Below are positions 13,059 to 24,420 of a stretch of 64,000 nt of DNA, in pieces. Source of the stretch: Oreocharis arfaki (Eukaryota > Chordata > Aves > Passeriformes > Paramythiidae). Where the stretch lies: positions 261,134 to 325,133 of the forward strand of contig VZRR01013742.1 of assembly GCA_013398015.1 (NCBI GenBank). Reading direction: 5' to 3'. The position numbers were made by a program, and so were the translations under genes. The notes under the pieces were generated by a model. The model searched no databases. It was not told the origin of the DNA and saw only the letters and a list, made by a program, of their open reading frames with translations. Position 1 is the first letter of the stretch; each line of letters starts with the position of its first letter.

Positions 13059-13862
13059 GTGGTGAGGAAATGTTATCAGTAGTTAATGGAAGAAAACACA
13101 ATAAAGATTTTTCCTCTGCTGTTTTTCAGCTATAATATGACCCGAAGAGAAGCAGTGAATAAATGAGATGCTTGCTTCATTTTATTGTGTTCTTGTGAGA
13201 GAAGAAAAATACAGCCACTTACCTGAGAATACATTTACCCTAATATTTCCATATTCCCAAATGTTCTGGTGTTATTTCTCTTATTTGGGGATCCACATGC
13301 AATGGTTTGCTCTCTGATCAAGTATGGGATTCATAGAATTCCTTTTACGTAGCACTGATAATGCAGACCATTTCTATTTTCAAAATAGTTTTGTAGAAGA
13401 ATTTTCTATTACCAGTACTTATTATTTTTAAAATAAAATCCCCTAAAGAAAGGCCCACCTAGAAAATTAGTTTGTTATATAGCTATCCTGGCAACCTTTT
13501 ATACCTAGTTAGCAGTAAACATTTTCTTTTTAGAACCCTTCATCTTATGAGTTTGGTTAATAGAATATCAATTTTTTACACAGAACTGATTTTACTAAAG
13601 CTGCAGAGTGTTAAAAAAAGTTTGAAAATCTCAGAAAGCTCTCAAATGGAAGGGTTGTCTTTAGTAGTGCTTCATAAACTTGAACGCTTTTGAGTGTAAG
13701 TCAATATCTTCTCAAAGTAACATGAGTCTTAAACATTCACGTCTATTAAAACTTTATCAATAAAACTAATTGGATGCTGAAAAATTATAATTACCATTAA
13801 TTTGAATAAGTACATTCAGTTTAGCTGTTCACATATAAGTCAGAAATCATAACTGCATTGCA

Positions 13863-13898
13863 ATCAGTGTACATATCAAAATCAGTGTACCTATCAAA
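13863..13898 (+). repeat. 18-bp tandem duplication
   Basis: Two adjacent 18-mers, atcagtgtacatatcaaa and atcagtgtacctatcaaa, differ at one base. It is probably a local replication-slippage duplication. Confidence 0.95.
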
Positions 13899-15829
13899 AT
13901 CTCTTGCAATATTTATCTTGTTAAAAATTGGCAAACAGCTTTCAGAGTTTGTAATGAAACATTTTTGACATGATTTCTGACAGAGTTGTATAATTTTAGA
14001 CTAGTAAGCATAAATGTGGGAAAGTGCTTTGGGGTTTTTTTCTGACAAGTCAGGCCTTGGGTGGCTCTCATGAATCATCTTTCAGATGATGACTTATTTA
14101 CCAACTGAACAGGAGTTATGTGTCATGTAAATAATACAGAAATAACAAGTCTGGAAATCCATTTTACCTGCATTAAAACCAATTATTTTTCTGTCTGCTG
14201 TGATTTTTTTGGACTACGTTGTTTTCAGATCTGAGGTGTTTTTCCAGCCCTTCACAACAGAACAGATCATATCAGAAGTGATCTTTGAAAAGCACTAGAG
14301 CACATTTCTTTGCTCCAGTACTTAATCCACTTCCAGCCTTTAATTGAAAAAGGTTGGATTATTGTTTTTCATTTAAAGCTTTCATCAGCTTTTAAAATTG
14401 ATAGTGCCTATATTCACAAGGGATTAAGGAAGAAAATAAGTATACATTTTCACAGCCTTTAAATCACATAATTTGCCACTGAAATTAATGTGTATCATCT
14501 TGAATTATTATTTGATCTTATACATAAGTGCTCTGTTATTTAAAAGGAGTCTTAATAACAAATTTACCAAAGGCAGTTCAAAGCCCTTTTATCATTTTTT
14601 TTTCATTAGTGTCTCCCATTTTCGTTTCATTGCTTTTGTTCCTTACCACCTTCTTCATCCAGAAAAATAAGTAACAGCCAGTGTCGCTTTTGAAATGGAA
14701 AAATGGTTTCAAATCACTGGCAAAGCTTAATGACTTCTGACTGCTGAGATATGTTAATTTAAGCCAGACCAAATGTTCCTCAGCTGCAAATATTTGGTGT
14801 TGTTCACTGGGAACTGGCAAGATTTATGAGGGCCCAGTGGCAAAGGCTCTCTGCTCACATGCCTCACATTACAATTGTTTCACATGTTAGATGATAAAAG
14901 GCTGTTTGGAAAAAAAAAAAAAATCTCAACAAAAAAAGGGGAAGAAGGAAACGAATCAACTTTTCACAGAAAATGTGTATAGGCCCAAAGAGGATGAGGA
15001 CTTAGAAAGACAGCTTTGCTTTTTTCTGTCAGTGAATCTTCTCAAAGAACCATTTAACTGCTGAATTAATGTGGTATTCTCATGCCAATCTGCATTCTTT
15101 TCACCCTCTCAAAACATCAAAATCCATGTGACTGGATGGTTCAAAGCACTGGTAATGGAGCATAGAGGACTTGTTTTTGGTAGGTTTTTTTCACTTCTAG
15201 GTGGCCAGTCCAAACCTACTGCAAAATGATAGTGGCCAAAAGTCATTAACCTTTGGCTCTTTGGTTGTTTTTGAGAAATTAAGTTAGTGAGCTCGGTTTA
15301 GTAATGAGTAGATGGGTATCTACATCAGAAATACCCCAGTAAGTTATTCTGATAGACACTCTTGATAGGGAAACTTACATGGATAGGACAGCCACCAAAT
15401 TATCCTTTGGGAAAAGGCACCTGCATGACTAGCACATCAGAAGGAAAAATTTGTGGAAGCCTTCCCTGCCATTCTGTATATTAGTTTGCAAGACGGTAAA
15501 TTGGGAAGCATTCAGTCTATGGTAATTCTACAATAAAAGAAGAAAAAAAACCTGTAGGGGGAACAGGGCATTATAAAAGTTATGTTCATAAATTAAATTT
15601 TTTCGTATATGCTTAAAGGGAAACTTTCACTTGTTTCATTAATTGAAAAAAAAATTAATTTCTGTCTTACGTTTACTCTTTAATTTGCAAGTGACTGTGA
15701 AATTTGGGGGGGTTACACTATCCCTAATTGCTCCAATAGGATTAGATGTTTTAATTTTTTTTTTCTTTTCTGAAAGCAGAAGCCACTAGTAGTAGCAAAT
15801 CCTGGTCTATAGAGAAAAGAATAAATGCT

Positions 15830-16350
15830 TTCTCTGCTGGACTGGATTAAAGAACATGTCGCCTAAAGCCCTTCTCCTGTCCACACTTAAAATCTTTGGG
15901 GCAAATAGAGTTTTGTTTTCTGAGTCCATCTGAGGTTGTTATTGTCGAAAGCTTAATTGCTGCTTTCATGCAGACAGGTGACCTCTGTGTTAGAGCTGCT
16001 GGATCACCACTGCTGCTAACGCTTTAGTGCTTTACCACTGTTTTTGTACACCAATCCCTCTCACAGCTGATAGAACAAGTACGTTCTTCCCAAATTCAAA
16101 GGAAGCAAGGGGACAGCAGCTTTACTTATGCTGGATCAAGTCACCCCTAAAACCAAACAAAAATCCCACAGCATATTTCCATGGAAGTCTTGATGGCATC
16201 CTGAGCATCGGTGTGAATTCATTCAAACTTTACGGTATGGATGTTTGCAATCGGAATAGATTAACCCTGATTATACAAATCAGCTACAGTGAAGGTCTAC
16301 TAAGCACAGAAATGACTGCTGTAACGATTATAGGGTGATAACTCCTGAGC
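15830..16350. promoter_or_regulatory. Candidate conserved non-coding element
   Basis: A more GC-balanced block with CpGs (atgtcgcc, tgtcgaaag, taacgctt, agtacgttc, catcggtg, tttacggta, aatcggaat, gtaacgat), an aaagcttaattgct core and gattaacc/ctgattatac sites. The plus-strand frame at 16027-16338 shows no family resemblance. Inference only. Confidence 0.33.
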
Positions 16351-17879
16351 AGTACTCAGAGTTTCCACTGAAGGTACTGGGAGCCACGAGGGCTAAGTGC
16401 ATTCCCAGGCTTTCAAACAGGAAAGAGAAATGCCTCTGCAGGGGTCAAAATGCCCCCTCAAGTGTTAAAAAAGGATAATGGTTCTCACAGATAAGAGAAA
16501 CATCTTGAAATAAATAAACTGAATGTTGGAGGTTTGTTTTTTTTTTGAAGAGTTTATAAACTGAAATATAAAAATTATTATGTTCATATTTGCATTTAGG
16601 CTTAAACTATTGTTCCTTAGGGGAAAAAAAATGCACCATGTATTTGTGTTAAATACTCTAATTATGCTCTTCACTGGGATAAAAGGGAAAAAAAAGCTGA
16701 CAGCCAGCAAAAGAAACAAAAATCTAAATTCTTTTCTTGCATTAAATATGACACAGATTGTAAAAAGCAATATTTTTACCCTTGAAATGTTTGAAGTATT
16801 GACGTTCTGTCCACTCAATTGTCAGCTTGTCTTTAGAGATAGAGCTTCCAGGTTCTTAGCATTTAGTAAACTGACACTGATCTCTATTCTTCTTTAAACT
16901 TGTAGGCAATTCTTGGCTTAAAAAACCCCCGCCATGATACTATGAAAGGTTATTCTTGCTGCAGACACTTCAAAAATTCTGTGCTATCCTTATGGCTGTT
17001 CTCCTGATCTCCCAAATTTGTATTAATAAATAAACCTTCTTAGCTTTAATTTAAGTTTCAACAAAGCTTGAAAAGGTATTTAGGGACATTATGAGCTGCT
17101 GTTCTTGGGGATACATGTAGAAGTTGTATCTTGTGCTACTGAAAAGAAGCTCCCCAGTGCCTCAGAGCTAGTGAGGAAGGAGAGGTGGCAGGAGCGACAC
17201 AGAGGTAGAGCAAAGAACTGATGGGGTGGGAGCCAGACCTGGGAGACAAGAGCTGTCTTTGCAGCTTCTTCAGTTAATTCAGTGGCAGTCTGTGTATGTT
17301 ACTTGGGCAGCACAAAATCAGCTTCATGAATCTGAGAGTCCAACTTTGTGTACTTAAAACCAAAGTATGTGTCAGAGCCTGCCTTCCTTACCTGAGTAGA
17401 ACTCTGATGGAATTTTAATAAGTGGCAGACATGAAAGCCTGAAAATAAGGCTTTTCTCCTTTTATACCAGAGAGGTATATAAACAAAATTCACTGCATGT
17501 TACTAAAGGTTAAAGCAAGAAGTATGACACCCCAGAATAAATTGCCAAACCTTCCTAGCAGAAGCAGTGGCATTGCTTGATTTCTCTGCTGTTGTTCGTA
17601 TTGCTATGTTTACTTTAGAGTGCTAGAGAAGTCCCTTATGATTTAAATAAAGTTTGTCATTTTACTTCTATTGGCATGTGAATTCTTATAGGATAAAATA
17701 TCTGCTAAATTTCTCTGCTTTCTTTCACTCCTGCTTGTATGATGAAGCATGATTTGTAGTGTTTAGTGTAATCAGAGTATCATTAATTTTCTGCTAAAAT
17801 GTTTCTGCATATGGCCATGCAAAATAAGTATCTACCATACGATCAGTTGCTTAAAGAATCAAAATGAGGATGACAGTGT

Positions 17880-18500
17880 TTTTCTAAAGAAGATTTCTCT
17901 GAATCTTTCCACCCACAGGCTCTGTTGAAGGCAGTAAATAGTCCATTTTTGTTAATGAAGCTTCACTCATACAGCTGGGATTGTTTAATATTTTACGAGT
18001 GTTACTTTGTTTTGCTCTCAACGATCTCAGGCAGTTAAGGATTTATGAATCGTGTTTTTCTCAGCCCATCTGCGGTTTCCTATCTTCCCTGGCCTTGAGA
18101 ATATGTTTAAATTTATTAAAGCGAAGCAAAGGCTCATTATTTCAAAGGAGAGCCAAAGTGACACAGTGAATTGGTTATTAATGGAAAGGCACTGCCATAG
18201 GGCGATTGAAATTTAATGATATCCTACAAGAAAAAAATGAGGGTGTCACTTTCCAAAAAGTCATGCTAAATGCCAGCCTTTTTAAGGTCCTGCCGCTAAT
18301 TTTATGCCTGCACACAGTAATGTTTTCAAAAGCGTTTAGGAAACACGGACCAGTGACTGTACTGATTATCCTTTTCACCTTCTCGCCTGTTCCAAATGGG
18401 TTTGTGCAGTGAGCGATTTAATCTCTAAATATAGGGAACGTTAAAAAAAATAACATTGCTGTTTTTCACAAGCTAAGGGCCTTTTGCAATCCTCCAGAGA
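17880..18500. promoter_or_regulatory. Candidate conserved non-coding element
   Basis: This block stands out from the flanking AT-rich intron. It keeps dispersed CpGs (acgagt, aacgatctc, aatcgtg, tgcggt, agcgaag, gggcgatt, tgccgc, agcgttt, acacgg, tctcgcc, gagcgat), is free of simple repeats, and contains TTAATGG, TTTAATGA and TAATTTTA homeodomain-type cores. Frames open on both strands across 18178-18412 without resembling any protein. DACH1 introns in vertebrates are known to hold deeply conserved enhancers. The assignment here is inference from texture. Confidence 0.4.
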
Positions 18501-19650
18501 TGGACTTGCAAATATGCTATCTCCATATGCTCACAGTAAGCTCTCAAACTGGCTCATCACCAAAAACAAAAAAAAAGGAAAATAAAAAACTTCAATCACT
18601 TTATTTCTTCTGCTTTTCTGTCATTCAAGAGATGTTTTATATACACAGAGTACATTTATCAAAATTTAAGTCACACATGATTAGAGCATACCTAGGAATC
18701 TCTGAAATTTCTCAGTTATCTCCTGATTAGTCTACATTTTCTTTCAAAAGACAGTCCTTGTTTCCTGAAATGCCTTCCACCTGTTTCTGGATTATTCTTA
18801 GCTTTTGATATAATGTTCATATAGACTTTATCACTTTGTTTTCTCAGTTTCTCAGTTTGTAAACCTGTGTAATTTCCTGGCAAAATTCAGTGTATTCTTC
18901 TAAAGTGTATGTTGAGAGTGGGGACTTTTTTTTTGGTTGATTGGTTTGGTTTGGTTTTTTTTTTAATTTGAGCTGGTTATAATTCACAGACTGCAAAGAC
19001 CCTGGTATGTGGTCCTTAAGTGACTGTTGAAAGAGTTCCAAATGGAAGATGAAGATGAAGGGAAAGGGGAAATACCTGTGTTAGGACTGCAGGACCAGGC
19101 TAATAGAAGCTTGTTGATGATGCTAGTGCTCAGTGGAATATTATTGTTTAATGTTCCAGTGCTAGTGATAACGATATGGTTCCTTCCTTCTAGTTGTGTG
19201 TTTCAACATATGATTTACTACAACTATAACCATGTTTAAACACAATTGAGGAACACGGATTGGGGATAAATCACAGATAACACAAGGTCTGTGTAGATGT
19301 CTGGACACAAAATAGCTTGTGATAACCATGTCAAAAAAGCAGGCTTTACATTAAACACCTCACAATGTTAAATGACTGCTCCTTTGTAAAAGTAGAAGAA
19401 CTGGCAAAGGATTCTCATGCCATGACAACAAAGCTGCTATGGCTACACAAGCTATTGTGTGACCTTCCTCAGTTCTCAGTCATCGGGATTAAGAATCCCC
19501 TGTAGTACTTCCCCATAGCTGTTCTCCTAAAATATCAACTCCCCCAGAAAGCATACAAATATGCAGCAAAATGAAAAGGGGTAGTAGCATAAAGGGATAT
19601 TTGGTATCAATCATCCGCGGTTAATACAGAAATGGTAGAAGTCTGTGGTG

Positions 19651-19755
19651 GAAAAGACATGCTAGGTCACCTAGTTCATCTTCCTGCTGGTGTGGGAAAT
19701 GTTCCTGCCATATATTTTCTAGTGCCCTGTCCAGTCTAGTTTAAATACCTGATGC
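19651..19755 (-). mobile_element. Old CR1-type LINE fragment, antisense
   Basis: The run ggtcacctagttcatcttcc, then a diverged tgccatatattttctagtg and ccctgtccagtctagttta resembles the reverse complement of an old amniote CR1 subfamily 3' region. There is no terminal octamer. It is much more diverged than the other CR1 copies in this window. Confidence 0.55.
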
Positions 19756-19898
19756 AACTCATTTATATTTATATTGCAATTTTCTTACAAACATAAATAT
19801 AAAACCAAACTCCAGACGTTGCCCTTGACAGGCATATTAGTAACAAATCATTTTCTAACCTTGCTTATGGTAAATTTCCAACCATCTGCTGACAGGTA

Positions 19899-19906
<8 letters not shown>

Positions 19907-19931
<25 letters not shown>
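19907..19931 (+). repeat. Poly(T) run, 25 T
   Basis: An uninterrupted T25 precedes ctttttt. It lies about 150 bp right of the old CR1 fragment and is not obviously part of it. Confidence 0.95.
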
Positions 19932-20989
19932 CTTTTTTAATTCTCAGAATACTTTCATTTCCAAGTCTCATCAAACAAAATAATAAAAACACAACAACCT
20001 TAATTATAAAGTGACAGCACCATCTTGTTTCTAAAAGGAGAAATGTTGCCCTTTCTGGAGCTGTGGATCTGACAAGCATGCCCTGCCCCTCCTACAGGAA
20101 GGGATAACCTGTGGTCTTTAAACATACCATCTGCTGTTTGAATACCCTAGAGGTGGAGACAGTCTGAGGGCAGGAAAGACTGGTAGCCATCTCCCTACAT
20201 TTTACATATTAGCAGCCCTAACAAAAAAAGTTAATTTATTGCCAAATTTTGAACTCTTTCTCCTACAGAGCAGAATCCTGAGGCAAGAGCTTCTGGTTTG
20301 TTCTGTCTGTAGAAGAATTTCAGTGGGGAAGAGTTACTTGCAGATTGGAGCTGGCTAGGTGACGTGAGTCATGGGGAGTGTTGTTTCTGAGGAGAAGGTA
20401 GCAGACATCGTTTCACACGCCTCGGTCTTGGGTCTGTGCGTGGGTGCTGGCAATGTTGCCTGTTCTGCAAGAAGCAAAAGCTGCTCCTCAGTGCATGGAA
20501 ACCACTCAGGTAGAGGGTCTTGCTCTGTTTAACCCACCAGGAGCTGGAGGGGTTAGAAGGAAAGGTCAGCGTCTGTGTGGTGCTAAGTGTCTTCTTCTCG
20601 GGCTTAAATCACTGAAAGGAAGGATCTTCAGACTGGGTGCAAGAATTACTATAGCCAGTGCCATGCCTTCACAGGGACTTTCTGTTGTCTGGGGTAAGGG
20701 GGTCGAAAAGTCAGAAAATAGTGTTCAGACAAACACTGTGTAAACTGAAGCCCTGATAGGATTTGCATACCATTTTAAAGGACACGTGGAGAAATGGTGA
20801 CTCAAGGGTCTGCAAGTTTGGTCCCTCTAAGCTTCCGGTTTTAACTATAAACTTGTCATCCTGTAACCTTTCTAACAAAGACATAAACACTTCAGCTACA
20901 TATATTTTGATTGTTTCATGACAGTTTACTGGAGGCTTAGCAATGACAGATTTCTTCATTGTCTTTTTGCCAAAATTTGTCCTTTAAGT

Positions 20990-21330
20990 CATTTTTGTTG
21001 ACTGCCCCTTTTAGCAGCTCACCTCACAATGAGAGAGGAGACAATTAATGGGAGGGTGATTTATCACTGCCAAAAACTGTCAAGGACTTCTGTTGTAGCT
21101 GGAGAAAAAGCAATTTCACATTATGGCATTTCATTCCGAATACATTGTATTTACAGCTCACAGTTTTATTTTCAGAGCCTATTATCAGGTGAAACAGTTG
21201 CATCTGAAATGTTGTTTGTGACATAGGTGACCTGTTAGGATTTGATAAGTATTTACGCCAGAGCACAAGGGGCTCACACATCTGCTGTTGGCAGAAGCAA
21301 TGGAAAAAAATAACCTGGAAATGAGGCGTT
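20990..21330. promoter_or_regulatory. Candidate conserved non-coding element
   Basis: A repeat-free block with gacaattaatggga, ggtgatttatcac, tgacataggtgacct (nuclear-receptor-like half-sites) and ttattatcaggtg. Its composition resembles that of the other candidates. Frames are open on both strands but without protein resemblance. Confidence 0.3.
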
Positions 21331-22511
21331 TGATTTTTCTGGTTCCTACACTCGAGCATCTGTTGCTATAATTAAGTGGCATTCAGTAATTGCAGAGCAA
21401 TGGTGAAATAAACATATGCATTCTTGCCAGCTTTTAGGATTTGGTGTCCTTACAGTAGGAGAGACAAGCAAAGTGACTTCAGCAAGAACAAAGGGTTCTG
21501 TAACAAAGTTTAGCAATTAACTTTGCTATTGCATAAAGAGGAATTTTGCAATGAAAAGGAAATAGAGGAAGAAAAAAAAATCTAAATTGGCCAGTAGCTT
21601 TTATACAACTAAACTGACTGCTGCAAGAGGTAAAGCAGAATATTAAACTGGGAGCATGTTAACATTTTCCTGTTGAATGGAGTTGTATTGGAGTTGTATT
21701 TAGGAAATAAAAATTGAGCATGCAATACTAATGAAAAAAATGAGAATGCAAGAAATCTATTATACAGAGAGAGTTTATACTGAAATATACTCCTTCAATG
21801 TGAAGGGGGAGTTGAGATCTCTGTGAGGGCCCCTGCTGCCTTTGTTTATGCCTCAATTGTGGTGTAAATGAAAACTAGTGGTCAGTATTAGTTAAGAACC
21901 CTGGTTAAAACAGGCTTTTTAAATGAATCATTTGTAGGGCATTTGTTAAACAATCATGTGTTCTTTAGTCTGTGGTGAGATTCAATATGTCTTTTTAGGT
22001 TTTTTTTTAGAAGTGGGAAGAACCGAGAGAATAAATGTTTTTTTTTCAAAGAGAAGATTTAAGTCAGGACACTGTCTCATCTGATCAGAAGTTTTGTGAT
22101 TGTTGTGAGTTTTACCTTTCAAGAACAGGCTGTCCAACAAGTTATTTCAACAATGGTCCTTGTACTAAAAATAAAAATAAAAATGGATAATTGTGTAGCA
22201 GAACCCATGTAACCCAACAGATACGTGGCAGATGTAGCATGTTATAAATTCTGAGAACCTAAGAATAGAAAAGAGTGTCTGTCTCTTGCTGTCTGTTGAG
22301 GCCAACAAAGAGTGACCATGAAAAAGAGCTATTAGTATTGTTTGAGGAGGCCATTCTTATATGTGCTTTGGCACTTTCACTTGCATGGTCTGGAGCAAGT
22401 TTGGCGTTATATGGCCCTGCCTTTTTGGCTGGGGGAGTTAAGTACGAGGAGCCACTGTGCAGTGGGTGGTAAAAAACACAGTAAGTATCTTGAATATATG
22501 CATAGATGCTT

Positions 22512-22552
22512 ACATACACATACATATATTCACATACACACATGCAGAGAGA
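22512..22552 (+). repeat. ACATAC-type microsatellite
   Basis: An imperfect acatac/cacaca tract runs into a gagaga stretch. It creates Cys/Tyr/Val-rich antisense and His/Thr-rich sense open frames that are not genes. Confidence 0.88.
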
Positions 22553-22983
22553 GAAAAAGAGATGTAATGAATGAAGCAAAGGGAAAAGAAATCTTGTTTC
22601 GTGGAGATAGGACAGGACAGAAAAGGGAAAATAGACAATAGTTTTTACTTCTGTTTCCATCACTTACAGTCGTTTCTACATGGCATTAGGAAGCCATCGC
22701 AAGCCAGTCAGAGCTTTGAAGAACTGGAATATCTCAGGATCAGGATCTCTGTTGTATCTTAACATAAATGTCAGAATGGTTTTTTCTCTTTACTGTCCAG
22801 ATAGTGAAACTGAATCTGTTAATTTTCTTTGCAAATGCAAGTATTTTGAGGGTAGGTATAGCTTTCTAAACTGATAAAATAGAAAATTATTTTTTAGCTG
22901 GATTTAATTACATCTAGTGCTAATTTCAGTAACAACATTTTAAAAAAATATTATTACAATAATATTTCCATGTTATAATTCTG

Positions 22984-23000
22984 AAAAAAAAAAAAAAAAA
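22984..23000 (+). repeat. Poly(A) run, 17 A
   Basis: A simple A17 homopolymer in AT-rich intron, about 150 bp left of the MIR-like SINE. Confidence 0.95.
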
Positions 23001-23152
23001 GAAATAATCTCGTCAGACTTGGGCACATTAATGTATAAGAGTCTGATTCTGATAAGCTTCATGTATGCATGAACCTGATTTTTTATTCTGCAAGTGAGCT
23101 ACTGGATTTTGATGTTGTTTGGGAAAACTCATGAAGCAATATACCTGAACGA

Positions 23153-23295
23153 GGTGAGAGTCAGGAGATTTAGACTGTTTTTCAGGCTTTGCCAATAACC
23201 TGTTGTGTGATTTTGGGCAAAGCACTTCACAACTCTGTGCCTCTGCTTCTCTCTGTGCTGATTTACAGATGAATTCTTTGAGGAAGGAGTTACCC
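23153..23295 (+). mobile_element. MIR-like (CORE) SINE fragment
   Basis: The stretch reads aggctttgccaataacctgt, tgtgtgattttgggcaaagc, acttcacaactctgtgcctc and then a degraded atttacagatgaa. This matches the order of the MIR consensus (tgccacttactagctgtgtg, accttgggcaagt, ctctgtgcctcagttt, atctgtaaaatg). MIR and related CORE-SINEs are ancient in amniotes, and recognisable copies are uncommon in birds. The open frame across it on the minus strand is not a gene. Confidence 0.7.
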
Positions 23296-24009
23296 CTTAA
23301 GCATTTGTTCACAACTTTGATTTCCTTTTTGAGCCCCAGGCACTAAAAATAAGTATTCTCACATCAAGTATTTCATTGAGCAAGGTTGGAAGCTTTTTAT
23401 TTTTGATGGAGCTGAGCCCATGGACAGTGGCTGTGAGCCTACTCCTGCCATCCTTGCATTGGCTCCTGTTTCTGAGCCATTTCAGTGGGGAACGTGGCAT
23501 TAGGACCTCTTATAATCAACATTCTTTTGCCAGCATCCATTCTCAGCCTATTAGAAGAAAAAAGATAGTTGTGAGAACTCTGTCAATAGTGAAAGATCTA
23601 TTATGTTGTCCACTAAAAGCTTAGTAGATGCTATAGGAGTGATTTTAATTGAGATTTTTACAACCGTTTGATAACACTGTTTTGATCACCGTATTTAGGG
23701 CTGGATTCCAACAGTGGATATAAAACCTCTGACTAATCCACTGAGTCACCCAGTCTCTGTCATATATTGCTTAATGGTCCATGCTGCCAGGAATTATAAT
23801 AGCTTTCTAGTAATAATTTTTTTTTTGAAAGAAACTTTATGAGCACAAAGTCTTATAAAAGTTTAAACTCAGATTTTTAAAAGGCAATCAAAGAAAACTT
23901 CCTAGAGCTATGCTAAACTGAAGATTTTTTTTTGTTTACAATAAACATATAGAGTCTTACATATACTATAAGTTAATGACTAATATTTTAACTTTGGTTG
24001 GTTAATGTT

Positions 24010-24420
24010 TGCAGGGCACTTACAGATGCTGGAATAATCTCTAATGTTTTTGCTCAATCTGCTCTGGAGATGGATGAAATAAATAGTTTAAACTAATTAA
24101 TGTAACACCAGCTGTTACAAGTGCTTGGCAGACGTCTGTGAGTTTTGATGGGCAGAGAGCGGCTGTTGTACTTGACTTTATTTTAGTACAATGTTGATCA
24201 CAGTGTAAGCTGGAATAAATGACGAGCCAAAGGAAGGAACAGAGGATGAATTCTGTGTAATGCAACATAAATATTGCCCTTTTTCTGAAAATATTTTTTG
24301 AGGTCGAGCGAGATTTATAGTGGACTTCTATTAAGTCAGAAGTGCTGTGACAACAGCTGTGCTAAGCATGCTCGGTATTAACATGCTTTACAGAAGCTGC
24401 AGAAATATATATAGACATTT
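24010..24420. promoter_or_regulatory. Candidate conserved non-coding element
   Basis: A repeat-free block with aaactaattaatgtaac, ccagctgttac E-box context, gtacttgactttattttagtac (a nearly palindromic stretch), and CpGs in gacgtc, agcggc, gacgag, gtcgagcg and ctcggt. It looks regulatory rather than coding. Confidence 0.33.

Noticed and set aside
17225..17320. Possible second MIR copy (gagccagacctgggag, tgttacttgggcag)
   Set aside because: Only two short words resemble MIR and the central core is not recognisable.
22259..22663. 134-aa minus-strand open frame
   Set aside because: It runs through an ACATAC microsatellite giving Cys/Val/Tyr repeats; the rest resembles nothing and no splice context was found.
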